The notes under the pieces: generated by a model
Database searches by the model: none
The model's input: only the letters and a program-made list of their open reading frames with translations
Told to the model about the DNA's origin: nothing
Assembly (NCBI GenBank): GCA_023441145.1
Contig: JAEZQN010000103.1
Location: 1-7,301 of the forward strand
DNA: 7,301 nt
From: Bacillota bacterium
GTDB lineage: Bacteria > Bacillota > Clostridia > Lachnospirales > Lachnospiraceae
Reading direction: 5' to 3'
Shown: positions 1-6,240 of the stretch, piece after piece
How the letters are laid out: every line of letters starts with the position of its first letter
Position numbering within the stretch: position 1 is the first letter of the stretch
Translations under genes and position numbers: made by a program

Positions 1-225
1 ACCCCCTATGTACTGGGCAGTAACTACTGCCCCACCTGTGGCCAATGCAGCAAAGACTGCTAACAATAAACCATTTATCATATCAACCAGAGATACCCCT
101 GAGATTGCTGCTTCTCCTACTGAAGATACCATAACAATATCAACCATACCAACGGATACTGCCAAAACTTGTTCTATGATTAAAGGTATCATCAGTTTTC
201 TCAATTGCCTATTTGAAAACAACAT
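1..225 (-). CDS. MATE family multidrug/Na+ efflux transporter, N-terminal fragment
   Basis: The reverse strand encodes 75 open codons from an ATG at 225 to the window edge, so the gene is cut off. The translation begins MLFSNRQLRKLMIPLIIEQ and continues with VGMVDIVMVSSVGEAAISG, then VSLVDMINGL and a hydrophobic stretch ending in ATGGAVVTAQYIGG. This is the typical start of a MATE transporter: a short basic N-terminus, TM1 with the conserved Pro, the VGMVD/MVS-GEAA-SGVSLVD region, and TM2 ending in GG-V-QYIG. MATE proteins are membrane antiporters of about 450 residues that export drugs or metabolites using Na+ or H+ gradients; the substrate cannot be told here. The start is supported by a GAAGG ribosome-binding site (234-238) 8 nt upstream. 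A well-spaced promoter lies just before it, so the gene is probably transcribed independently of the GLUG-repeat gene upstream. Confidence 0.9.
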   Translation of the reverse strand, partial: MLFSNRQLRKLMIPLIIEQVLAVSVGMVDIVMVSSVGEAAISGVSLVDMINGLLLAVFAALATGGAVVTAQYIGG

Positions 226-262
226 GCCACTGACCTTCTTTTTTCTTTTGATTGTACCACTT

Positions 263-291
263 ATTATAAAACACTTAGGTGAACAAGGCAA
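263..291 (-). promoter_or_regulatory. Predicted sigma-A-type promoter for the MATE gene
   Basis: On the minus strand a -35 box TTGCCT (291-286) is followed after exactly 17 nt by a perfect -10 box TATAAT (268-263). Transcription would start near 256 and give a leader of about 30 nt before the ATG at 225. The -35 box lies only 3 nt beyond the stop codon of the preceding gene (295-297), and no terminator hairpin is visible between the two genes. Read-through from upstream therefore remains possible. Confidence 0.65.
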
Positions 292-294
292 CTA

Positions 295-1077
295 TCAATC
301 CTTAATACTGCCTTCCATTACACTTCCTGCTATATTCCCCGTAAATCCTCCATGAAGGAAAGAACGACTTATACAATGACAAACCTCACTATTTTTACTT
401 TGTATGCTTCCAACAATTCCACCTAGATATACCTTTGGTACTTCCTTATTCACTATGGTTGCAAGGATAGAACCATGAAAACTAGAATCTAAGATCATTG
501 CGTTTTCCTTCTCCTCCCACTTTGAGGAATCCCTAAGAATTCCTCCAATTCCTCCTGCATATACCCCTTTGTTATCCCCTAAAAAAATCATATTACCAGA
601 TACCAAACAATGCTTAACACAGCTATTATAGATAAGCCCAGCAATACCACCAAAATACGTATCATCTGCTGTTAAAACACAGGATTGACTGTCGTATTGC
701 ACCCTTAAGTTTTTTACCTCTGTCTGTATATGGTTCTCACTTTTATATGCTCCAAGCATAGCAAACAACCCAAGACAATGAAGTTCTCCGGCTTCCGTTG
801 GTACGTCTAGCTTAATCCCCTTAATATAGTGCATACCACCATCTAAGCTACCATAAAAACCTCTTCTCCACTCTCTATTTGTCAACTGACTTTCCAATGC
901 TCCAATGGGATACCATAAATATCTAGAAAGGTCTAAGTCATTTTTAAGTATATAATAAAGATACTCTGTCTCCCGCATACACTGTAGAGAAAAAGCAATA
1001 AACTCCTCCTCATTATGGATTTCAAATGGTTCCTCTTTTGTTCCATTTCCCGTAAAATAAAATTGTTTCTTTACCAT
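295..1077 (-). CDS. Solo GLUG-repeat protein, no signal peptide, function unknown
   Basis: A 260-residue protein. The N-terminus carries the module usual in GLUG-type surface proteins: GNGT-EPFEI (about 10-20), YYILKNDLDLS (41-51), YPIG (56-59), and FYGSLDGGMHYIKGI (74-88). It is followed by glycine-rich GLUG-like repeats: LGLFAML (102-108), YFGGIAGLI (141-149), YAGGIGGIL (173-181), YLGGIVGSI (217-225) and FTGNIAGSV (245-253). In known proteins such repeats form a right-handed beta-helix and usually sit in large secreted adhesins or proteases. Here there is no signal peptide, membrane segment or wall anchor, so the protein looks cytoplasmic or is a domain detached from its usual context. An in-frame GTG at 1092 would add five residues, but it lies inside the SD-like GGGGAAG. 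The ATG at 1077, with that SD 7 nt upstream, is preferred. The SD is buried in a hairpin. Seven cysteines are present. No catalytic motif was recognised. Confidence 0.75.
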   Translation of the reverse strand: MVKKQFYFTGNGTKEEPFEIHNEEEFIAFSLQCMRETEYLYYILKNDLDLSRYLWYPIGALESQLTNREWRRGFYGSLDGGMHYIKGIKLDVPTEAGELHCLGLFAMLGAYKSENHIQTEVKNLRVQYDSQSCVLTADDTYFGGIAGLIYNSCVKHCLVSGNMIFLGDNKGVYAGGIGGILRDSSKWEEKENAMILDSSFHGSILATIVNKEVPKVYLGGIVGSIQSKNSEVCHCISRSFLHGGFTGNIAGSVMEGSIKD

Positions 1078-1128
1078 AAAAATCTTCCCCACTCCATTCT
1101 TACTATCAATATATGGAGTAGGGAAGAT
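1078..1128 (-). terminator. Hairpin plus short T-tract: ABC-operon terminator or RBS-masking element
   Basis: Positions 1113-1128 and 1082-1097 form a 16-bp stem with a single mismatch (C1090 opposite A1120) and a 15-nt loop. On the minus strand the stem is followed by TTTTT ending at 1078. It lies 21 nt after the permease stop, which fits an intrinsic terminator for the ABC operon, although the T-tract is short. The 3' arm contains GGGGAAG (1084-1090), the only good SD for the ATG at 1077, so when folded the hairpin would also hide that ribosome-binding site. There is no T-tract on the plus-strand side, so it is not bidirectional. Confidence 0.6.
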
Positions 1129-1148
1129 AAATTGATTACCATCCTTGG

Positions 1149-2759
1149 TTAATTGGTAAGTTCCATAAAAATCCTAGTACCTCCGCGTTTGATATATTCA
1201 TATAGGCCTAAGCAGATAATCGCCAACACTACAGATACCAACCACATATAAGTTTCTATTGGTAAGATATTAGCAAATACAGCAACATATAAAATGATAG
1301 GTAGAATAACAATAGCCATGGAGCCAAACATTGTCAGGATACCACTTAGACTCTGCTTAACCGCTACTGTCTCATTGGTCCAGTTAAACTTAGGAAACTT
1401 CAAATTCAATACAAGGCCAAAGAGTGCGGAGAATATAGTAAACATAATTGGAACTAAGTATAGAAGAATCGTTAACAGTAAATCCGGTTTTATTACAATC
1501 ACAGAAACTGTAGAGGCAAACAAAACAGGAGGGATACAAACAATTAAATGCATATCTACCTTTGCCATCAGGATATCTATGGTCCTTACTGGAATAGACT
1601 GAGCAATCCATAGGTTCTTACCCTCTAAGGAAATGGAAGGTGCCGATATAAAATTCATCGCTGTGAGACCTGATATAACTATAATCACGATAGGTATAAA
1701 AAACTCCTTAAAATCACTAACCTTATTTAATTCTTCCAGTAAGGTATTCTGTTTGACAAGGAAAACTATGGCCCCTATTACTAAAAATGCTACGCCTAAT
1801 GCTGCATTCATCATATACATGGCACTACTTGTAAAATGCTTTAATTCTTTTCTTATAAGTGCTCCCTTTGGACTATTTACCTTTAACTGCTTCTCTTTAT
1901 AGACAACCCTAGCAGCACCACGTTTCGTAGTAGTCATACGGATAAAGCTCTTTGACAGGAGTATATATAGTAAGGCAAATGGTAACAGGGCACAGATAGC
2001 ATATAGTAAAAGACTGAGCCAGTTGTGATCCGCCACTGCAACACCTAACTGATAAAATGGGTAAAAGGCTCTCCTTACTCCTTCAGCAAAATCTCCAAGA
2101 TGATTCACTATGATCTGCATATACTGGCTCATCTTACTGTAGAGATAAAAATATGCCCCTAAAAATCCAAGGGATAACACCATAGTAATGATGGTTTTAT
2201 TCCTCATTCTAGCTGTAATTAAAGCAACCAGCCATCCAATAATACAGGATAAGGTCATACTCAAAAACGGTAGTAACAAAAACCCAATAAAAAAGATTAG
2301 AATACCTAACACTGTAACACTACTAACCATGCAATACACCACTATGGCAGGGATTATTACTAATGCTTCATACATATAGTTTAGGCCCAATAGCATAATG
2401 ATTCGGCTTGCTAATATATAGCTAGAAGGGATTGGCATAGAAAGTAACATTTCGTTATCTTTAGCATCATATAATTGAGTCTGTGTAGTAAAGACACTTC
2501 CTATAAAACATAGTCCAAAGGCTACAATACCAACCATAGCAAAATAGAGCCAGGTTAAATTAAAGGTTATCATTGGCTCACATAGGGTATAGAATAGACT
2601 TCCTAGAGCAAACATAAGACAGCCGATAACATAGATTGCTAATATTCCGATTCCGATTCCCTTTAACAGGCTAGTACTGGTAACCTTTTTCTTCTTGTTC
2701 GCTTTAAACATTGAATAAAATAAAGATTGGAAACGAGATTTAATCAATACTTTCAGCAT
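1149..2759 (-). CDS. ABC exporter permease subunit (large, about 12 TM segments)
   Basis: A 536-residue polytopic membrane protein encoded directly after the ATPase. The ATG at 2759 is chosen because GGAGG lies 6 nt before it; an in-frame ATG at 2786, nine codons upstream, lies deeper inside the ATPase gene. The first 31 residues are basic (NKKKK) and cytoplasmic. Hydrophobic segments occur at about 33-62, 69-92, 117-143, 147-183, 190-208, 248-268, 316-335, 353-374, 399-423, 428-454, 475-500 and 503-521. Two similar cytoplasmic motifs, DNEMLLSMPIPSSYILASR (101-119) and GKNLWIAQSIPVRTIDILM (380-398), mark the two halves and suggest an internal duplication. The architecture resembles the putative ABC exporter permease families paired with EcsA-like ATPases; family assignment is by recall, not a search. 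It overlaps the ATPase gene by 20 nt, indicating translational coupling. The substrate is unknown. Confidence 0.85.
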   Translation of the reverse strand: MLKVLIKSRFQSLFYSMFKANKKKKVTSTSLLKGIGIGILAIYVIGCLMFALGSLFYTLCEPMITFNLTWLYFAMVGIVAFGLCFIGSVFTTQTQLYDAKDNEMLLSMPIPSSYILASRIIMLLGLNYMYEALVIIPAIVVYCMVSSVTVLGILIFFIGFLLLPFLSMTLSCIIGWLVALITARMRNKTIITMVLSLGFLGAYFYLYSKMSQYMQIIVNHLGDFAEGVRRAFYPFYQLGVAVADHNWLSLLLYAICALLPFALLYILLSKSFIRMTTTKRGAARVVYKEKQLKVNSPKGALIRKELKHFTSSAMYMMNAALGVAFLVIGAIVFLVKQNTLLEELNKVSDFKEFFIPIVIIVISGLTAMNFISAPSISLEGKNLWIAQSIPVRTIDILMAKVDMHLIVCIPPVLFASTVSVIVIKPDLLLTILLYLVPIMFTIFSALFGLVLNLKFPKFNWTNETVAVKQSLSGILTMFGSMAIVILPIILYVAVFANILPIETYMWLVSVVLAIICLGLYEYIKRGGTRIFMELTN

Positions 2760-3465
2760 GCTTTTCCTCCAATTCCAAAAATACATTTTCTAAGGATGTA
2801 TTACCACGAACCTCATCCATGGTTCCGGAAATCACAAGTTTACCATTCCTAATAATTGCTACCTTATCACAAAGCTTTTCTGCTACTTCAAGAACATGAG
2901 TAGAGAAAAAGATGGCACCACCATTCATACAGTGATTACGCATAATTTCTTTTAGTAAATGAGATGCAATAGGGTCCAAACCAACAAAAGGTTCATCCAT
3001 TATTATTAGCTTTGGTGTATGAAGGAGGGCAGCTATAATGGCCAGCTTCTGTTTCATACCATGGGAATAGGCACTAATTGGTTGAGCTAAATCCTTTGTT
3101 AAGTCAAACTTATCTGAGTATTCTCGAATTCTATTCTCACGTTCTTTCTTAGGTACTCCATAGATATCAGCCACAAAATTCAAAAACTTAATTCCAGACA
3201 TAAATTCGTATAGGTCTGGATTATCTGGAATATAGGCAATCATCTTCTTACAGTCTAGAGGTGCATTCTTTATTGAGATTCCATCTATAAAGATCTCCCC
3301 CTGATCAAACCCGAGAATCCCACAGCAAGCCTTAATTGTAGTAGTCTTACCAGCCCCATTGTGACCAATAAAACCATAAATCTCACCCTGTCTAATAGTT
3401 AGGCTCAAATCATCTACAGCCTTCTTTTCCCCATAGGTCTTTGTTAAATGCTCAATTCTTAGCAT
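2740..3465 (-). CDS. ABC exporter ATP-binding subunit (EcsA-like)
   Basis: A full-length 241-residue nucleotide-binding subunit that drives the adjacent permease from the cytoplasmic face of the membrane. Visible motifs are Walker A GHNGAGKTT (34-42), the Q-loop region YIPDNPDLYEFMSG (78-91), the signature SHGMKQK (134-140) in place of canonical LSGGQ, Walker B LIIMDEP (153-159), the D-loop GLDP (162-165), and the switch histidine in STHVLE (H190). An Asp (D81) stands where the Q-loop glutamine is expected; to my knowledge acidic residues there are common in EcsA/YtrB-type exporters, so activity is not in doubt. The ATG at 3465 has the SD AAAGGAGAG (3471-3479). The gene is first in a two-gene operon transcribed divergently from the SPFH operon. 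The substrate cannot be deduced from the sequence. Confidence 0.93.
   Translation of the reverse strand: MLRIEHLTKTYGEKKAVDDLSLTIRQGEIYGFIGHNGAGKTTTIKACCGILGFDQGEIFIDGISIKNAPLDCKKMIAYIPDNPDLYEFMSGIKFLNFVADIYGVPKKERENRIREYSDKFDLTKDLAQPISAYSHGMKQKLAIIAALLHTPKLIIMDEPFVGLDPIASHLLKEIMRNHCMNGGAIFFSTHVLEVAEKLCDKVAIIRNGKLVISGTMDEVRGNTSLENVFLELEEKHAESID
2766..2770 (-). promoter_or_regulatory. Ribosome-binding site that fixes the permease start
   Basis: GGAGG on the minus strand, 6 nt upstream of the ATG at 2759 and inside the 3' end of the ATPase gene. The nine-codon longer alternative start at 2786 would place this SD inside the coding region. This is the main reason for choosing the shorter permease. 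Confidence 0.7.
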
Positions 3466-3529
3466 ACTGACTCTCCTTTATGAAATATTATTGGTGTTTA
3501 CTCTTTGTTAATTCTTAAACTTATTCAAT

Positions 3530-3557
3530 TTTATACCTATTTATCCTTTACTGTAAA
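3530..3557 (-). promoter_or_regulatory. Predicted promoter of the ABC transporter operon
   Basis: On the minus strand TTTACA (3557-3552) and TATAAA (3535-3530) are separated by 16 nt. They would start a transcript near 3523, leaving a leader of about 57 nt to the ATPase ATG at 3465. The -35 matches the consensus at five of six positions. The surrounding DNA is very A/T rich, which raises the chance of a false match. Confidence 0.5.
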
Positions 3558-3611
3558 TAGCAATCTATCTTTTATGTAATTTTACTCCATATTAATTCAA
3601 CTAATTCATGG

Positions 3612-3644
3612 GTTTATCGACTTTTATTAATAAATATGATAAAC
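3612..3644. repeat. Nested A/T-rich dyads between the divergent operons
   Basis: GTTTATC (3612-3618) and GATAAAC (3638-3644) form a 7-bp perfect inverted repeat. Nested almost exactly at its centre is a 12-bp palindrome, TTTATTAATAAA (3623-3634). Concentric symmetry between two divergent promoters is the arrangement expected of a regulator binding site, but base composition is strongly A/T and chance is a real alternative. Confidence 0.3.
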
Positions 3645-3652
3645 TATTAGTA

Positions 3653-3710
3653 ATAGACCGTTAAATTAATAACTGTTCTATCTACATATTTATCTCTCGA
3701 TGAGGTCTAT
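3653..3710. repeat. 7-bp inverted repeat ending on the predicted SPFH-operon -10 box
   Basis: ATAGACC (3653-3659) and GGTCTAT (3704-3710) are perfect inverted copies 44 nt apart, and both are less A/T biased than their surroundings. The right copy overlaps the first three bases of the TATAAT at 3708-3713. A protein bound there could block or modulate transcription. This is a candidate operator only. Confidence 0.3.
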
Positions 3711-3713
3711 AAT
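3708..3713 (+). promoter_or_regulatory. Predicted -10 box of the SPFH/zinc-ribbon/TPM operon
   Basis: A perfect TATAAT lies 27 nt before the ATG at 3741, with SD AAAGGAGA (3726-3733) in between. No good TTGACA-like -35 is present at 16-18 nt upstream (the best there is CATATT), so the promoter may need an activator or another sigma factor. A second possible -10, TATGAT, lies at 3635-3640. No sigma-W-type TGAAAC/CGTA pair was seen. Confidence 0.4.
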
Positions 3714-3740
3714 AATTATTATTGTAAAGGAGATTTTGAT

Positions 3741-5138
3741 ATGGGTTTAAAAAAGGTAGTCTCAAATCTATTTGGGGGAGCCATTAATGCGGCAACAGGC
3801 TCAGTTGGTAGTGTCTTAGCAGATCAATGGAAAGAGTTCTTCTACTGTGATGCTATGGAAAGTGATGTATTAGTAATCAAAGCTCAAAAGAAAATTGCAG
3901 AAGGTTCTTCTAATAAAAAAGGATCTGATAACATCATTACCAATGGCTCTGTGATTGCAGTAAATGAAGGACAATGTATGATGATTATCGAGCAGGGTAA
4001 GATTGTAGAGGTTTGTGCAGAAGCTGGACAATTTATCTACGATAGCTCAACTGAACCAAGTATCTTCTCTGGCAGTCTGGGAGAAAGCATTAAACAAACC
4101 TTTAAAAATATTGGAAAACGTTTTACCTTTGGTGGTGATACCGGTAAAGATCAACGAGTTTACTATTTCAATACCAAAGAAATTGCAGGTAACAAATACG
4201 GTACTCCTAACCCTGTTCCTTTCCGTGTTGTAGATCGTAACATTAATCTTGATGTAGATATCTCTATTCGCTGTAATGGTGAATATTCATACAGAATGGT
4301 CGATCCTCTTTTATTCTTTACTAATGTCTGTGGCAATGTAGAAGACATGTATACTAGAGATAAGATCGATAGCATGTTAAAGACAGAGCTATTAACTGCT
4401 CTTCAACCTGCCTTTGCAAAGATATCTGATATGGGCATTCGTTACTCTGCTTTACCAGGACATACGATGGAAATCGCAGATGCTCTCAATGAGGTACTTT
4501 CTAAGAAATGGGTTGAGCTTCGAGGCTTAGCAGTATTCTCCTTTGGTGTAAATTCTGTAACTGCTTCTAAAGAAGACGAAGATATGATTAAACAGCTGCA
4601 AAGAACTGCAGTTATGCGTGATCCTAATATGGCTGCTGCTACCTTAACTGGTGCTCAGGCAGATGCTATGAGAGCTGCTGCTTCTAACGACAATGGAGCA
4701 ATGATGGGCTTTATGGGTATGAATATGGCACAGAATGCTGGTGGTATGAATACTCAAAACTTGTTCCAAATGGGACAACAGCAACAACAGATGCAGATGC
4801 AACAGCAACAGATGCAACAGCAACAAGCCGTTGAAGCACCTACCCAGGCGAAACCAGCAAGTACAGAAGGCGGATGGGATTGTGGTTGTGGTGCAACTAA
4901 TAACCCTGGCAAGTTCTGTATGGAATGTGGGAAACCAAAACCAGAGGAAAATGGTTGGACTTGTAGCTGCGGCGTAACAAATAAAGGCAAGTTCTGCATG
5001 GAATGTGGACAACCAAAGCCAGCAGGCGTCAAGTTATACAAATGTGATAAATGTGGTTGGGAGCCAACAGATCCTGCACATCCACCTAAGTTCTGTCCAG
5101 AATGTGGAGATCTATTTGACGATAGCGATGTCAAATAA
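3741..5138 (+). CDS. ydjI: SPFH-domain scaffold protein with three C-terminal zinc ribbons (YdjI-like)
   Basis: A 465-residue soluble protein. Residues 1-36 form a Gly/Ala-rich, probably amphipathic start ending in ADQWKEFFYCDA. About 40-290 is an SPFH/band-7-like domain of the 'virion core protein' type: EGQCMMIIEQGKIVEV (76-91), AEAGQFIYD (93-101), KDQRVYYFN (136-144), VPFRVVD (159-165), and DMGIRYSALPGH (230-241). A linker holds a Gln/Met tract (346-362). The tail carries three zinc ribbons: C381/C383-C393/C396, C408/C410-C419/C422 and C435/C438-C452/C455. No transmembrane segment is seen. In B. subtilis the SPFH protein YdjI is recruited to the membrane by YdjG and YdjH and is needed to localise PspA under membrane stress. 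The two following genes are the matching partners, which supports the call. The B. subtilis protein is shorter (about 320 residues by recall), so the tail is enlarged here. Start: ATG with SD AAAGGAGA (3726-3733). Confidence 0.85.
   Translation: MGLKKVVSNLFGGAINAATGSVGSVLADQWKEFFYCDAMESDVLVIKAQKKIAEGSSNKKGSDNIITNGSVIAVNEGQCMMIIEQGKIVEVCAEAGQFIYDSSTEPSIFSGSLGESIKQTFKNIGKRFTFGGDTGKDQRVYYFNTKEIAGNKYGTPNPVPFRVVDRNINLDVDISIRCNGEYSYRMVDPLLFFTNVCGNVEDMYTRDKIDSMLKTELLTALQPAFAKISDMGIRYSALPGHTMEIADALNEVLSKKWVELRGLAVFSFGVNSVTASKEDEDMIKQLQRTAVMRDPNMAAATLTGAQADAMRAAASNDNGAMMGFMGMNMAQNAGGMNTQNLFQMGQQQQQMQMQQQQMQQQQAVEAPTQAKPASTEGGWDCGCGATNNPGKFCMECGKPKPEENGWTCSCGVTNKGKFCMECGQPKPAGVKLYKCDKCGWEPTDPAHPPKFCPECGDLFDDSDVK
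4776..4826 (+). repeat. CAA/CAG repeat coding a 17-residue Gln/Met tract
   Basis: Seventeen codons encode 14 Gln and 3 Met (residues 346-362 of the SPFH protein). Inside it a 15-bp unit, ATGCAACAGCAACAG, at 4797-4811 is repeated in tandem at 4812-4826 with one mismatch. This points to slippage or recent duplication. Because units are multiples of three, copy-number change would alter linker length without a frameshift. Confidence 0.8.
4908..5022 (+). repeat. Tandem duplication of a zinc-ribbon coding unit
   Basis: The 37-bp stretch 4908-4944 recurs at 4986-5022 with 33 of 37 bases identical. Both encode GKFCMECG-PKP, the second half of zinc ribbons 1 and 2 of the SPFH protein. The repeat period is 78 bp there and 81 bp at the first Cys pair. 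Three of the four differences are at third codon positions, and one accompanies a Lys-to-Gln change, so the duplication looks recent and the amino-acid sequence is conserved. Confidence 0.75.
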
Positions 5139-5150
5139 TAAGTAATGAGG

Positions 5151-5156
5151 AGGAGG
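5151..5156 (+). promoter_or_regulatory. Ribosome-binding site that selects a TTG start
   Basis: AGGAGG, within a GAGGAGGAGG run, lies 7 nt before the TTG at 5164 and 19 nt before the first in-frame ATG at 5176. The spacing clearly favours initiation at TTG, which adds four residues (MDNT) ahead of MEYKCPNCG. Confidence 0.65.
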
Positions 5157-5163
5157 AAATACT

Positions 5164-6240
5164 TTGGATAATACAATGGAATACAAATGTCCCAATTGTG
5201 GCGCCCCACTAATCTTTGACAGTCATACTCAGCAGATGAAATGCGAATATTGTGACAATAGTTTTACAATGGAACAGCTTACTGAATATGATAAGATTCT
5301 TGAAGCCGAACAACAAAGTGATGACTTAAATTGGGAAGGTTACGTAGGCGAAGAGTTAGATGGGCTTACTGGTTACATCTGTCAATCCTGTGGTGCTCAG
5401 ATTGCTGGTGATGGCAACACTGCTGCTACAGAATGTGTATATTGTGGTAACCCTGTTGTTCTTGCTGGACAAATGTCTGGTATGAACAAACCTAACTATG
5501 TAATACCATTTAAGCTTGATAAGGAAGCTGCCAAAACAGCCCTTCGTAATTTCTACAAAGGAAAACCTCTTTTACCAAAGATGTTCAAATCAGAAAATCG
5601 TATTGATAAGATTACTGGTCTTTACGTTCCTTTCTGGTTATTTGACTGTGATGCAGATGCTAGAATTCTCTTTGATGCTACTACTGTCAACACCTGGACT
5701 TCTGGGGAATACCGCTACACCAAAACTAGTCATTATAATGCCACTCGTGCTGGTGTTATAGGATTTGACAGAATCCCAGCAGATGGTTCGTCTAAGATGG
5801 ATGACGCCTATATGGATGCTATTGAACCATTTAACTACAGTGATATGGTTGATTTTCAATCAGCTTATTTAGCTGGCTATCTTGCTGATAAATACGATGT
5901 AGATTCAGAGGCTAGTATTCCTCGTGCGAATCTTCGTGTTAAGAACAGCACAGAGGATGCATTTAAAAGTACCGTTACAGGATATCATTCTGTTACTATC
6001 AAAAACTCCAATATACATATTGAAAATGGCAGCATCAAGTATGCTATGCTTCCTGTTTGGATGCTAAACACTAAATATAAAGGCAAGATGTATACCTTTG
6101 CTATGAATGGACAGACTGGAAAACTTGTAGGTAAACTTCCTGTGGATAAAGGCAGATTCTGCGCATGGCTCTTTGGACTATTTGCAGGCTTTGCAGCAGT
6201 TGGTAATGTAATCTTACTATTAGGAGGGTTCTTTAAATGA
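5164..6240 (+). CDS. ydjG: Membrane-anchored double zinc-ribbon protein (YdjG-like)
   Basis: A 358-residue protein using a TTG start. The N-terminus is a TFIIB/PriA-like zinc ribbon, CPNC at C9/C12 with CEYC at C27/C30. A second ribbon follows, CQSC at C73/C76 with CVYC at C91/C94. Residues about 110-330 form a conserved region: NYVIPFKLDKEAA (111-123), ITGLYVPFWLFD (150-161), and LPVWMLNTKYKGKMYTF (296-312), followed by NGQTGKLVGKLPVD (315-328). One C-terminal transmembrane helix (about 332-355) anchors it with the bulk most likely cytoplasmic. Such proteins are often auto-annotated as 'PriA helicase-like' because of the ribbons, but there is no helicase motif. In B. subtilis YdjG acts with YdjH as membrane anchor for the SPFH protein YdjI. 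The gene lies 25 bp after the SPFH gene and overlaps the TPM gene by 4 bp (ATGA), implying one transcript and coupled translation. Confidence 0.8.
   Translation: MDNTMEYKCPNCGAPLIFDSHTQQMKCEYCDNSFTMEQLTEYDKILEAEQQSDDLNWEGYVGEELDGLTGYICQSCGAQIAGDGNTAATECVYCGNPVVLAGQMSGMNKPNYVIPFKLDKEAAKTALRNFYKGKPLLPKMFKSENRIDKITGLYVPFWLFDCDADARILFDATTVNTWTSGEYRYTKTSHYNATRAGVIGFDRIPADGSSKMDDAYMDAIEPFNYSDMVDFQSAYLAGYLADKYDVDSEASIPRANLRVKNSTEDAFKSTVTGYHSVTIKNSNIHIENGSIKYAMLPVWMLNTKYKGKMYTFAMNGQTGKLVGKLPVDKGRFCAWLFGLFAGFAAVGNVILLLGGFFK

Noticed and set aside
8..355. Plus-strand open frame of 115 codons at the left edge
   Set aside because: The complementary strand encodes a clear MATE N-terminus with SD and promoter; the plus-strand frame has no SD and no recognisable domain and crosses the promoter and the end of another gene.
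1294..2379. Plus-strand open frames opposite the ABC permease
   Set aside because: The hydrophobic permease codons create stop-poor complementary frames; none has a recognisable domain or a convincing ribosome-binding site.
3466..3740. Search for a sigma-W-type promoter (TGAAAC/CGTA), as expected for a Psp-type operon
   Set aside because: TGAAAT occurs near 3480 but has no CGTA at the right distance and lies far from the SPFH start; no credible ECF-sigma promoter was found.
3466..3740. Possible riboswitch, T-box or small RNA in the largest intergenic gap
   Set aside because: The region is A/T rich with only short dyads; there is no terminator/antiterminator pair, conserved core motif or long leader ahead of either gene.
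4644..5209. Two minus-strand open frames rich in Leu, Cys, His and Pro
   Set aside because: They are antisense to the Gln tract and zinc-ribbon codons of the SPFH gene. Their odd composition (runs of Cys and Leu) is the mirror of CAA/CAG repeats, and no SD supports them.
5164..6240. Annotation as a PriA helicase or transcription factor IIB
   Set aside because: Only the zinc ribbons resemble those proteins. There are no helicase Walker motifs or TFIIB core repeats, and a C-terminal TM helix argues for a membrane anchor.
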